Shown here piece after piece: positions 26,344 to 34,557 of a stretch of 42,668 nt of DNA. Source of the stretch: Mycobacteriaceae bacterium (lineage in GTDB: Bacteria; Pseudomonadota; Gammaproteobacteria; Burkholderiales; Burkholderiaceae_D); NCBI GenBank assembly GCA_903970145.1, contig CAJCHO010000004.1, positions 1 to 42,668 on the forward strand, written 5' to 3'. Under the pieces are notes generated by a model. That model worked only from the letters and a program-made list of their open reading frames with translations, was not told where the DNA came from and made no database searches. The translations under genes were made by a program, and so were the position numbers. The stretch's first letter is position 1, and every line of letters begins with the position of its first letter.

Positions 26344-26546
26344 ATGTGCTACTCCATGTTGGTTGAACCATTCTCCGGTGCCTTCCCGGATGGCGGTCAG
26401 GTGTCCCCAGAAAGACCGGCCGGCCTCACTGAGACCGACCGGAAAAGACGCCCAGAAGCATTCTATCGGCCGGCCAGAGCGAGCCACCCGGCAAGCGACG
26501 GGATGCCGGGATCGCGGTATGAACTGCAGATCCGAGCGATGACTAT
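26344..26546. other. Upstream region of the M1 peptidase gene
   Basis: These 203 bases separate the peptidase start from the stop of the next upstream gene on the same strand. No gene is supported. The only notable element is the GGAG ribosome site close to the peptidase ATG. Confidence 0.45.
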
Positions 26547-27077
26547 CTAGAAAGTGCGCATCGTCAGACCGATCGACAGACCCAGACTCTGGCCGTGGGT
26601 CCTCGGCACAATCGTCCAGGTCGGCTCGATAAACCAGCCAAAATTCCTGCGGGGCCAGAACATGAAGTCGCCCGCCACCTCCAGCCCGCGTGCGATTCCG
26701 CGATCGGGACCCGTTAAGGTTTTAGAGAAGCTCGGTCCAAGCCCGAACATGAATTCTGTGGTCTCGGAAAGCGTAAAGGGCTTCTTGAAAACGAGGTCCA
26801 GCGAGTACTCGGTATGGCCGGAGGTGGCGAGCGCCGCCAATCCGCCCTCGATTTCCAACCAGTCCTCGATCGGCGTCACCTCCATGCCGATGGTCGGGCC
26901 ATAGTTCGGCACCCCTGAACCGCGCACCGACCATTCGCCGGCGCCGCCGATCTCATAGACCGGGCCCTCGGCTTCCTCTCCGCCCTCGGATTCGTGGGCG
27001 CTGCCTAAACGGCTCGCGAGAAGGGCAAGACCGGCAAGGGCAATCGTGACGCAAGCGCGTGCGACGGGAAGGGGCAT
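26547..27077 (-). CDS. Small exported beta-rich protein, putative outer-membrane barrel
   Basis: This 176-residue protein starts with a signal peptide (MPLPVARACVTIALAGLALL, ending near GSAHES). An acidic stretch follows (EGGEEAEG), then alternating hydrophobic strands such as WLEIEGGLAAL, EYSLDLVFKKPF, TTEFMFGLGP and GWFIEPTWTIV. It ends with LSIGLTMRTF, a terminal Phe as in outer-membrane barrels. The pattern suggests a six- or eight-strand barrel. I recognise no specific family. It lies on the same strand as the peptidase and the PEP-CTERM gene but is separated from both by more than 100 bases, and a hairpin precedes it. Confidence 0.75.
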   Translation of the reverse strand: MPLPVARACVTIALAGLALLASRLGSAHESEGGEEAEGPVYEIGGAGEWSVRGSGVPNYGPTIGMEVTPIEDWLEIEGGLAALATSGHTEYSLDLVFKKPFTLSETTEFMFGLGPSFSKTLTGPDRGIARGLEVAGDFMFWPRRNFGWFIEPTWTIVPRTHGQSLGLSIGLTMRTF

Positions 27078-27171
27078 GCAGATCCGCTGAAGGTCTGCCG
27101 GCGATCCTAGCAGAGCGGTCTGCCACCAACAAGCAGGTCACGCGGTGCGGCCCGCGCGAATTCGGGAGGGT

Positions 27172-27197
27172 GCACCGCGAGCTAGGACTCGCGGTGC
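27172..27197 (-). terminator. Hairpin after the PEP-CTERM-type gene
   Basis: GCACCGCGAG (27172-27181) and CTCGCGGTGC (27188-27197) are perfect 10-base complements around a six-base loop. The element lies 11 bases past the stop of the minus-strand gene at 27209. No clear T-run follows. Confidence 0.6.
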
Positions 27198-27208
27198 CAG
27201 TTAGGCGA

Positions 27209-28588
27209 CTAGGCCGCCTTGCGACGCCTGCCAAATACACCGAGAGCCCCAAGGCCCGAGAACATCAGCCAGGCAGCAGCCGGCAGGGGTGTCGGCGCGA
27301 GCTGAGGTGCGAAGGCTATGCCCCGAACCATGGTGTCGGCCGGCGCGGTGTAGAGCGTCGTGAAGGATTCACTGCTAGGTAATGAAGTCGCTGCCAGCGA
27401 ATCCGTGATTCCGAAGAGATAAGTCTGATCGAGATCATTGATCGTGGAATTGGTTGCGAAGAGCTCGACATTCCCGCCCACCACCTTGCCGGTGAGACCG
27501 ATGAGGCCCGTAGTGCCGGCCGATGCCGTATTGGCGACCAGACCCAGTCCCTGGCTCAGGGTGTAGTCGAGCGTCCAGGAATTATTGATGAGCGACCATT
27601 TCTGCAGACCGCCGTCACCGATCCCGCCTTCCTTGGGGATGCCGCCATCGGCTACATAGAGCGTGCTCGAATTCGCAAAAAAGAAGTTCTCCGGGCTCAG
27701 ATACACGGTGCTGCCCGTCGAGCCGGTATTGATGCCGTTGGCCTGGCCAGCGGTCAACGTGACGCTATTGGAGATGCCCGGCAGGATGCTCGGAGTCGTC
27801 GTTGAAGTTGGCAGCGAAGTGCCATAGACCGCGATATTGGCCGAGCCGTTGGGAATCGGCGACTTGTTTTTTGGCTGCTTGCTGTCGGTGGACACATAGA
27901 GCTGGCCATTATAGAACTCGGCCGTGCGCGTGTCGGTGCCGTTGTAGATCGCCGTGGCGGAAGAAGCGCCATCCTTGGCCAGGAACAGGCCCTGGGTGGT
28001 GTCGCCCGATACGCCCTGGCCGCTGACATAAAAGGAGCTGCCGTTGACCGTTACGACGCTGCGCGGGTTGTTGGTATTGAATACGTTGTAGAGACCGGTA
28101 CTGGTGTCAACCACGCCGTTGTAGTTCACATCGGCGACTACCCGCGCCACCGCCGTGTAGCTGCCGCCCTGGACACTGGTTGTCTGCGCCAGCGCAGCCG
28201 TGCCGTAGACGCTCGTCGCCGCGCTGTTGAAGATCGCGGCATTGACGTTGTAGCCCATGATCGTCAGCGACTGGCCATCGGCCGACAACTCGAGACTGCC
28301 TTCCGAGGACGAGCCGTATTCACCCGAGATGGCGAGATTGCTGCCCGAGGCGGTCTGGGGAAGGACCACCTGGCCGCCGAGCGTGCCGGTGGTAGAGATG
28401 TCCTGCAGCACGATCGGTGAGGCCTGGTTGTCGCCATAGGTGCCGCTGTTATTGCCATTACCGTAGACGCTGATGACAAGGTCGCCCGGAGTAAAGGGCC
28501 CGGCGAAGGCGGGGGTGATCACTGCGAAACTGCCCGCTGCAAGAACCAGCGAGATGAGGGTGGGACGGTGCGGACAGATCGACTTCAT
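27209..28588 (-). CDS. PEP-CTERM/VPLPA-CTERM-type exported surface protein
   Basis: This 459-residue protein has a signal peptide (ISLVLAAGSFAVITPAFA) and a Gly/Ser/Thr/Asn-rich extracellular body of repeated short strands. The last 26 residues form the tripartite sorting tag: a PLPAAAWL motif, a hydrophobic span (MFSGLGALGVFG) and a basic RRRKAA tail. This VPLPA-like variant of PEP-CTERM is recognised by an exosortase that cleaves and anchors or releases the protein. No exosortase gene is in the window. AGGAG lies about nine bases before the ATG. Related proteins start their mature part with a phrase like FTPGDLVISVYG and have no known activity; a role in the surface matrix is a family-level inference. 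Confidence 0.85.
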   Translation of the reverse strand: MKSICPHRPTLISLVLAAGSFAVITPAFAGPFTPGDLVISVYGNGNNSGTYGDNQASPIVLQDISTTGTLGGQVVLPQTASGSNLAISGEYGSSSEGSLELSADGQSLTIMGYNVNAAIFNSAATSVYGTAALAQTTSVQGGSYTAVARVVADVNYNGVVDTSTGLYNVFNTNNPRSVVTVNGSSFYVSGQGVSGDTTQGLFLAKDGASSATAIYNGTDTRTAEFYNGQLYVSTDSKQPKNKSPIPNGSANIAVYGTSLPTSTTTPSILPGISNSVTLTAGQANGINTGSTGSTVYLSPENFFFANSSTLYVADGGIPKEGGIGDGGLQKWSLINNSWTLDYTLSQGLGLVANTASAGTTGLIGLTGKVVGGNVELFATNSTINDLDQTYLFGITDSLAATSLPSSESFTTLYTAPADTMVRGIAFAPQLAPTPLPAAAWLMFSGLGALGVFGRRRKAA

Positions 28589-28740
28589 GCCTGGGTCACT
28601 CCTGGAGGGCGTGCAAAAGCGCTAATACTCCTTTAAGAGAATTGCACCGCCATGACGCTCCCGCCTGATTCGAAATAGCCATACACCGATCTTGCGCCCG
28701 CAACCCGCCCCCGATTTACGGTTGCCGTTACCCAGGTCTT

Positions 28741-29847
28741 CTAGTACATCACTACCGAGCGGATCGACTCACCTTTTTTCATAAGATCAAACCCCTGGTT
28801 GATCTGATCGAGCGACAGCTTGTGGGTGATCAGATCGTCGATGTTGATCTTGCCTTCCATATACCAGTCGACGATCTTCGGGACATCGGTTCGTCCCCGC
28901 GCCCCGCCAAAGGCGCTACCTTCCCACTTGCGACCGGTGACGAGCTGAAACGGCCGGGTACTGATCTCGGCGCCCGCATCGGCAACACCGATGATGATGC
29001 TGCGACCCCAGCCCTTGTGCGTGCATTCGAGTGCCTGGCGCATCACCTTGGTGTTGCCGATGCATTCGAAGCTATAGTCGGCGCCGCCATCGGTAAGCTG
29101 CACGATGGCGTCGACCAGGTTCGGGACGTCTGCCGGATTCAGGAAATGCGTCATGCCGAACTGGCGCGCCATGCGCTCGCGAGCCGGGTTGATATCAACG
29201 CCAAGGATCTTGTCGGCACCGACCATGCGCGCGCCCTGGATCACGTTCAGCCCGATTCCGCCAAGCCCGAACACAACGACGTTGGCGCCCGCCTCGACTT
29301 TTGCAGTGAAGACCACGGCGCCGATCCCGGTGGTCACACCGCAGCCGATGTAGCACACCTTGTCGAATGGGGCGTCGCTGCGAATCTTCGCCAAAGCGAT
29401 CTCGGGTACCACCGTGTGATTGGCGAAGGTACTCGTACCCATGTAGTGCAACAGTGGCTTGCCATCGAGCGAAAAACGCGAACTGCCATCGGGCATCAGT
29501 CCCTGCCCTTGCGTCGCGCGAATCGACTGGCACAGATTGGTCTTGCGCGACAGGCAGAACTTGCACTGGCGGCACTCGGGCGTATAGAGCGGAATGACGT
29601 GATCCCCGACCTTGAGTGTACTCACGCCTGCGCCGACCTCCAGCACGATCCCCGCCCCTTCATGCCCGAGAATTGCCGGAAAGCGCCCTTCCGGGTCGGC
29701 GCCCGACAGGGTGTAGTAGTCGGTGTGACAGATGCCGGTCGCCTTGATTTCAACCAGCACTTCGCCAGCACGTGGCCCGGCAAGATCCACTTCTTCGATG
29801 GTCAACGGTGCTCCGGCCTTCCAAGCTACTGCGGCACGAGTCTTCAT
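28741..29847 (-). CDS. frmA: S-(hydroxymethyl)glutathione dehydrogenase / class III alcohol dehydrogenase
   Basis: The ATG at 29847 follows a strong GGAGGA site and gives 368 residues, the exact family size. The catalytic zinc region [24 protein letters not shown], the structural-zinc cysteines in [15 protein letters not shown] and the NAD-binding [18 protein letters not shown] are all present. The enzyme oxidises the formaldehyde-glutathione adduct to S-formylglutathione and can reduce S-nitrosoglutathione. It is cytoplasmic. No S-formylglutathione hydrolase or FrmR-type regulator is adjacent. Immediately upstream lies IS3 transposase debris whose reading frame runs into the dehydrogenase start, so the original upstream DNA has been replaced. 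Confidence 0.94.
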   Translation of the reverse strand: MKTRAAVAWKAGAPLTIEEVDLAGPRAGEVLVEIKATGICHTDYYTLSGADPEGRFPAILGHEGAGIVLEVGAGVSTLKVGDHVIPLYTPECRQCKFCLSRKTNLCQSIRATQGQGLMPDGSSRFSLDGKPLLHYMGTSTFANHTVVPEIALAKIRSDAPFDKVCYIGCGVTTGIGAVVFTAKVEAGANVVVFGLGGIGLNVIQGARMVGADKILGVDINPARERMARQFGMTHFLNPADVPNLVDAIVQLTDGGADYSFECIGNTKVMRQALECTHKGWGRSIIIGVADAGAEISTRPFQLVTGRKWEGSAFGGARGRTDVPKIVDWYMEGKINIDDLITHKLSLDQINQGFDLMKKGESIRSVVMY

Positions 29848-30048
29848 TTTTCCTCCGGTAATCTCCCCGCGGGTTTCAGAAGTAGAAGCTGAGCAGCCAT
29901 GGCCAGCCGCTGAATCGGTGTGAAGCCACCCAAGGCCATGTTTGGGCGTTCGTGATTGTAGTTCCAGAGCCATCGCGTGGCGAAGTCACTGGACTTCATC
30001 GATGTCGTCGAACAGGTACTGCGCCAGCCATTCCTAGCGCACCGTTCG
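29844..30048 (-). pseudogene. Broken 3' end of an IS3-family transposase (OrfB)
   Basis: Read on the minus strand from 30048, the sequence encodes RTVR, a stop (TAG at 30034-30036 where a Tyr is expected), then EWLAQYLFDDIDEVQ. An extra base at 29988 shifts the frame, after which the typical tail appears: [20 protein letters not shown], then [12 protein letters not shown]. This is the C-terminal end of an IS3-type DDE transposase whose relatives end in RPNMALGG. The rest of the element is missing. The shifted frame ends at a TGA overlapping the dehydrogenase start. A stop plus a frameshift mean it is inactive. Confidence 0.85.
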
Positions 30049-30131
30049 ATTGGCCGGGGAAATTAGGACTAGCAGATAGGTGAAGTTCCTGCTCTCATTG
30101 GCGAAGATATCGCCGAAACAGGAGCAGAGCA

Positions 30132-30455
30132 ATGAGAAGGCCAAGAAGGAACCACACCGCGAAGTTCAAGTCGACGGTGGCGATCGCCGCGCTCAAGGGC
30201 GACAAGACGATGGCGGAGAAATACGACGTTCACGCCAATGAGATCACGCAGTGGAAGACGCAGCTGCTGGAGGGGGCGCTGGGCGTGTTCACGAGCCCGG
30301 CGGAGAAGCGCCAGGAGCCGACCGGGCCGACGGTCAAGGAAATGCAGGCGAAAATCGGTCAGCAAGCGTTGGAGATCGATTGTCAGGCGCGCTCGGTTGT
30401 ATCGACGATGCGAGCGCAAAGAAATGATCGACGCCACGCACAAGCTTCCTGCCAT
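30132..30455 (+). pseudogene. 5' remnant of a second IS3-family element (orfA and the first codons of orfB)
   Basis: From the ATG at 30132, with GGAG seven bases upstream, the product reads as an IS3 OrfA helix-turn-helix protein: RRNHTAKFKSTVAIAALKGD followed by DVHANEITQWKTQLLEGALG. At 30380-30385 one base is missing. In the other frame the text continues as SGALGCIDDASAKK and stops at TGA 30425-30427. The ATG of orfB overlaps this stop (30424), as in intact IS3 elements, and orfB begins MIDATHKLP before the sequence breaks off near 30450. OrfA of this type usually pairs with a different OrfB class from the fragment at 29844-30048, so two elements are probably involved. Confidence 0.85.
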
Positions 30456-30560
30456 ACACTTCCTTGACGTTGCCGCCTTCATCCATCACCGGCACGACGA
30501 GCGAGCCGTTGAAGTGCTCGTGGCCACTCACACGGTAGATGCCGAGTTTCTGCTCGCCAC
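30444..30560 (-). pseudogene. Internal fragment of a CHC2 zinc-finger/primase-like gene
   Basis: On the minus strand this stretch encodes LGIYRVSGHEHFNGSLVVPV followed by MDEGGNVKEVYGRKL. I recognise it as the segment after the zinc finger in CHC2/DnaG-like proteins of mobile elements, where a GxEHF-GSLVVPV block precedes VYGRK. Only about 35 codons remain. It is bounded on one side by the IS3 orfB start and on the other by BrnT-like sequence on the opposite strand. No start, zinc finger or toprim motif is present. Confidence 0.65.
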
Positions 30561-30780
30561 GTCGGTGTTCCGTGACCCGCTCGCGCTCCCGATATACGAT
30601 GACGAGCACAGCGAGACCGAGGAGCGCTGGGTCACCATCGGTCGGGCCGTCAATGGCCAGACCCTGGTGGTCGTGCACACCGCCCAGCACACCAGCCCCG
30701 GCGATGTCACAATCCGGATCATTTCCGCCCGTCGCGCTGACCGCGACGAGCGTCGCAACTACGAGGAAGCACCTCACTGA
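30544..30780 (+). pseudogene. brnT: BrnT-type toxin gene lacking its 5' end
   Basis: The plus-strand frame encodes FLLATSVFRDPLALPIYDDE, then HSETEERWVTIG, LVVVHTA and a final IRIISARRADRDERRNYEE. This is the C-terminal three quarters of a BrnT ribonuclease toxin. The usual N-terminal FEWDxxKxxxNxxKHGV block is missing and is replaced by antisense CHC2 sequence and the start of IS3 orfB. The frame is nonetheless open from the orfB ATG at 30424 to the stop, so a 118-residue chimera could in principle be made. Loss of the N-terminal strand and its conserved lysine and histidine argues that it is inactive. The BrnA antitoxin gene follows 17 bases later. Confidence 0.82.
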
Positions 30781-30797
30781 GCGCACAGGGTGACCCG

Positions 30798-30998
30798 ATG
30801 AAGGACCACTACGACTTTTCAAACGGCAAACGCGGTCAGTTCTACAGTCCCGATGCCGTCTTCCGAATCCCCGTCTATCTCGACGAGGCGGTGCAGTCCT
30901 ACCTGACCGAGCGCGCCACCTCCAAGGGCGTCGAACTGTCAGACCTGGTCAACGACCTGCTCAAGAAGGACATCGAGCTCATCGAGGCCGCCAAGTAG
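30798..30998 (+). CDS. brnA: BrnA-type antitoxin
   Basis: This 66-residue protein starts with the characteristic MKDHYDFSNGKRGQFYSP and continues as a ribbon-helix-helix-like domain: a strand (FRIPVYLDEAVQSYLTERA), then SDLVNDLLKKDIELIEAAK. In BrnTA systems the antitoxin binds both BrnT and its own promoter. It follows the toxin, as usual. The gene looks intact while its toxin partner is decapitated, so it may survive as an orphan antitoxin. Any autoregulated promoter upstream of brnT has been lost to the rearrangement. An AGGG lies about eight bases before the ATG. Confidence 0.86.
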   Translation: MKDHYDFSNGKRGQFYSPDAVFRIPVYLDEAVQSYLTERATSKGVELSDLVNDLLKKDIELIEAAK

Positions 30999-31040
30999 GT
31001 CGCGCAAGAGGCTCTTTGTTGGTGGGAGGGGAGTTGACGC

Positions 31041-33758
31041 TCATAGCTCGACCTTGAGGGCGATATGGGCAGATGTGGATTGGTACGCCGCTTCGCCTTT
31101 TTGGAGCGACACTCCGGTCAACAGAGTCGCCGACCTCGCGAGACGCCATTCAATCCCGCCCTGAATCTCGAATCGTTGGCGCGGCAGTCCTGATTCAAAA
31201 GCAACGCCATTGTCTATGATCGCAAGCGCGCGGTCGTCGTGCCATGCGTTCGCCTCGAGGTAGGGACAGTACTCTGCGCCCGCGCTTGTAGTGGTCCCCG
31301 AGATCCTGACACCGAACCTCGCCGTCAGCGAGGAGCCACCCTCCGAGAGGGGTGCCCCGCTCGAATCCTTGAGGGAGCGCTTGTAAAGATCGCTGGCTAC
31401 CAACTGAAGCTGGGGGGTGACCAGAACCTCAGCCTCGCCGAGCGCGACCGTATAGCCGAGCTCGATTGACCCTTGGGACTCGCTTTCGCTGCTTTCCAGG
31501 TGTGTAGTCACGTGATCGTTCAAGCCTCCCAGGAGGGCCCAACCGTCAACGTAGAATCCCCGTTCCAGGTGCGAATCCTCAAACCACGTGGCATAGAGCC
31601 CGGCCGCGAGGCCATTGGCTCCGAAACGGGCGGTGTGGCTATCGTACGGAGTAGCTGCCGTGCCATAGGAGTCGGCATACGTCGCCGTCGCGCCGAGTCG
31701 CAATCCGTCGCCCGTCGAGAACTCGGTGGCCCAGAGGTCGGTCCCGAATTGCACGAGCGAGTGTGAAGCGTCAGTAGTTGAACCGCTTGCCGCCCTTCCC
31801 CAGCTGAGATTATTGAAGCTCAGGCGCCCCCAAGCGTTTCCAGCCGAATCGCCGCCTGCGAGATCAGGCGAGGTCGACCTTTGACTCCCCAGTCGGTCAT
31901 AGAGCGTCATGCCGAAGGCGGTGCGCCCGAAGTCCTCATTGGCGAGCACGGCGCTCCCTTCGGGAGTCACATAAGGAGTGACGACCGGATCGCCAGCGGG
32001 ACTCAGGGAGATCCGCCCAGCGACCGATCGAAGGTACCAGATGGTGTCAGGAGAGTTTGCGCTCGGACCGGCTTCGACAAGCGTGTAGACATATTGGCCG
32101 ATCTGTCGCGGCTGCATCTGGAAGGAAGCGGCGTTGGCGCCGCCTTCGACCTCGATAAGTTCAATGCCATTGCCCGTAGTCAGGCCTCCGGCACCGCCGA
32201 CATTGTTGAGCGAGACTTGAGCCCTGGCGTTCGTGCTGCCGGCGACGATCAGACGGTCGACCAGACCTGCGCTGCCCTGAAGGGAAGTATTGAAGACCAA
32301 TCGCCCAGTTCCAGTGTAGTTGCCGAGCACCGTCAGGTTACGGTTGAGTGCCGTGGGAGAACCGGGACTCACGGTACCGAGGTTTTCCAAGTCAGCGATT
32401 GTGCCAAAGCCGCTTAGCTGGCCATTGGCCTGGACGCGCACGGCGGACCCTGGAAGCGCCACATCGAGAGCGAGCATTCCCTCAGTGACGACGACGCTGT
32501 GATTGTTTATGACAGGCTCGTCCAATATCCACTGGGAAGTTCCATTTTTTACGATCTCCGGCGCCTGAATATTCCCGGATACCGCACCTGAGAGCGGTGC
32601 ATCCGCAGATCCCGACAAGGTCAGCGTGGACCCCGCAGCCTCGCCCAAATCGAGATCGCCGACTATGCGACTTCCTCCAATCAAGGTCACGGTATTTTGG
32701 GCAAAGGGTGCAAGCACCACATTGCCCATGATCGTGCCTTTGTTTGTCAGTTGAGCGCTCCCGGCGAGAGATTCAATCGCGTTGGCCTGGGCGCTCTGAA
32801 TCATCCCGCCCGCGTTGTTGTTGACGACCACATTCGAATCGGGCGGAGACGCGAAAAATGTGAGCCCATTGATTCGAAGGGCGTCTGCGCCGCTGCCCGT
32901 CGCGGTGATGGTTCCGGAATTGGCGATTGCGATCTGACCTCCGCTGGCCAGTACCGCAAGGGACACCGCGTCCGAACCCGCTCCGGACGCCGAAATTACG
33001 CCGCTGTTGATTACGGCGACCGGTGTGGATGAGTTCGTCGTTGTTGTAGCCAGTACCGCGGGCGATTGATTTCCGGAGCTGCGTACGCTGCCGCTCGCGA
33101 GGTTGGTGAAGGATGGGTGATCAGAAACAATTGTGGTGTTCAGACCGATGGCGTAGGACGTATCACCAAGAGTCGAAATGCTTCCGCTGTTGATCACGGC
33201 CTGATTGCCGGCCACAAGGATGCCGTATCCGCCGACTCCGTTGAGCTGGATGCTGCCGGAATTTCGAATCGTGCCCATGGAATTCGCGGCAAATATTCCA
33301 CCGCTATTGGAATAGATTCCCGAATCGAGCGCTCCGGAAGTCACGATACTCCCCGAGTTGGTCATGCTCCCTTGACCGGCAAGATTTGCCGCAATGGTAG
33401 AGGGCGAAGTGATCGAAATCGTGCCGTTATTCACGATGCTGGCGCCGGCATTTGGGCCTGGGGCAACGCCGATTCCGAAGGCGCCGACTTGGCCGTCATT
33501 GGTAATCTGCGCATTGGCTCCCAGCTCAATACCCACCGAGGTGATGTTGGTACCCGCTGAAACCTCGACGACCACGTCGCTTGCAGACGGCGCATAGACG
33601 CCAGTCGCATTCGTGCCAGTGCACACAATAGTCTGGCCTGAGAGGGGTGAGGACGGACTGCAGTTGGCGTGAGCTGCCTGTTGCCAAGAGAATGCGAGGC
33701 TGACCAGCAGACATAGCCGCTTTACGCAGAGATGGGGATAAGCAGTAGAAGGATTCAT
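31041..33758 (-). CDS. Type Va autotransporter, surface beta-helix protein
   Basis: The ATG at 33758 lies about six bases after GGAG and gives 905 residues; an open extension of 36 codons upstream lacks a signal. The signal peptide is LCLLVSLAFSWQQAAHA. The passenger (to about residue 620) is a Ser/Gly/Asn-rich beta-helix with recurring phrases like ITNDGQVGAFG, IVNNGTISITS and MTNSGSIVTSG. The last 270 residues form the autotransporter barrel, with GNAWGRLSFNNLSWGR at its start and IALKVEL at its end. It exposes the passenger outside the cell, likely as an adhesin or matrix protein. An HD-GYP gene ends 49 bases upstream on the same strand and may be co-transcribed. Confidence 0.92.
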   Translation of the reverse strand: MNPSTAYPHLCVKRLCLLVSLAFSWQQAAHANCSPSSPLSGQTIVCTGTNATGVYAPSASDVVVEVSAGTNITSVGIELGANAQITNDGQVGAFGIGVAPGPNAGASIVNNGTISITSPSTIAANLAGQGSMTNSGSIVTSGALDSGIYSNSGGIFAANSMGTIRNSGSIQLNGVGGYGILVAGNQAVINSGSISTLGDTSYAIGLNTTIVSDHPSFTNLASGSVRSSGNQSPAVLATTTTNSSTPVAVINSGVISASGAGSDAVSLAVLASGGQIAIANSGTITATGSGADALRINGLTFFASPPDSNVVVNNNAGGMIQSAQANAIESLAGSAQLTNKGTIMGNVVLAPFAQNTVTLIGGSRIVGDLDLGEAAGSTLTLSGSADAPLSGAVSGNIQAPEIVKNGTSQWILDEPVINNHSVVVTEGMLALDVALPGSAVRVQANGQLSGFGTIADLENLGTVSPGSPTALNRNLTVLGNYTGTGRLVFNTSLQGSAGLVDRLIVAGSTNARAQVSLNNVGGAGGLTTGNGIELIEVEGGANAASFQMQPRQIGQYVYTLVEAGPSANSPDTIWYLRSVAGRISLSPAGDPVVTPYVTPEGSAVLANEDFGRTAFGMTLYDRLGSQRSTSPDLAGGDSAGNAWGRLSFNNLSWGRAASGSTTDASHSLVQFGTDLWATEFSTGDGLRLGATATYADSYGTAATPYDSHTARFGANGLAAGLYATWFEDSHLERGFYVDGWALLGGLNDHVTTHLESSESESQGSIELGYTVALGEAEVLVTPQLQLVASDLYKRSLKDSSGAPLSEGGSSLTARFGVRISGTTTSAGAEYCPYLEANAWHDDRALAIIDNGVAFESGLPRQRFEIQGGIEWRLARSATLLTGVSLQKGEAAYQSTSAHIALKVEL

Positions 33759-33807
33759 TTCTGACTCCAGGGTTTGAGAAAATCCAGGAACGCGGCTCAC
33801 GGGCAAA

Positions 33808-34557
33808 TCATCCACGTGGGGCGGCGCCGCGTGTGCCGTGGGGAGCAATTTGCTGATGGAAGACATAACTCAGAGCGAGGCCAAACTTTCTGCGCGCGGA
33901 CTCTTCCCAATCCCCAGGGGTCTCGTTGCACCAAAAGCGTGGGTGAGTGGACTGCACCAGCGCAGTAAATTCACTAACTACTGTCGGGTCGAATTGGCCG
34001 CCTGCCGATTCATTGACGTAATCAAGTGCCGCGTCGGGGTGCCAGGCCCGCTTATACGATCGCTCGCAGATCAGAGCGTCGTAGGTATCAGCAACCGCGA
34101 CAATTCGCGCCTCGATGGGGATGTCGGCGCCGACCAGGCCGTAGGGATAGCCCTGTCCATCCCATCGTTCGTGATGACACAGCACGACGCGCCGGACGAC
34201 GATGGAAGCCACATCGCTTTCGCGATCGACGATCGCAATCAGATCCGCCCCGAGGGTGGGATGATCATTGATGATGCGTCGCATGGAGTTATCCAGGGCC
34301 CCTGGATGTTCGAGGATCTCAAGCGGCACCAGGAGCTTTCCGAGGTCGTGCAGGCATGCCGCTGCCGCGAGCTCCCTGGCCCGCGCAACTGGCAAAGTCA
34401 TCTGGCGCGCAATCGCGAACGCAAGTCTTCCGACGCGCTCACCGTGCGTGAGCACGATCGACGTCATCTTGTCGCACCACTGAGCGCCCGCTTTGAAGCT
34501 TTGGGCCGCATCAAGTCCTGACTGGAACCTGGGGGCAATTGCGTGACTATTTTCCAT
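33808..34557 (-). CDS. HD-GYP domain c-di-GMP phosphodiesterase
   Basis: This 249-residue cytoplasmic protein is essentially a single HD-GYP domain. The metal-binding HD pair is at 70-71 in CLHDLGKLLVP, with an upstream His38 in THGERVGRLA. HHERWDGQGYP at 128-138 carries the GYP motif intact, and VAVADTYDALICERSYK is the typical later motif. Such enzymes break c-di-GMP to pGpG or GMP. No receiver or sensor domain is attached, so control would come from expression or partners. AGAGAGGT lies about seven bases before the ATG. The autotransporter gene follows 49 bases downstream, suggesting a link between c-di-GMP removal and surface adhesion. Confidence 0.92.
   Translation of the reverse strand: MENSHAIAPRFQSGLDAAQSFKAGAQWCDKMTSIVLTHGERVGRLAFAIARQMTLPVARARELAAAACLHDLGKLLVPLEILEHPGALDNSMRRIINDHPTLGADLIAIVDRESDVASIVVRRVVLCHHERWDGQGYPYGLVGADIPIEARIVAVADTYDALICERSYKRAWHPDAALDYVNESAGGQFDPTVVSEFTALVQSTHPRFWCNETPGDWEESARRKFGLALSYVFHQQIAPHGTRGAAPRG

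Noticed and set aside
25348-26550. Long plus-strand open frame opposite the M1 peptidase gene
   Set aside because: The opposite strand carries the GAMEN and zinc motifs; this frame is a shadow of GC-rich coding sequence.
30334-30822. A complete minus-strand CHC2-like gene
   Set aside because: Only about 35 codons resemble the family; the rest is antisense of BrnT and IS3 sequence.
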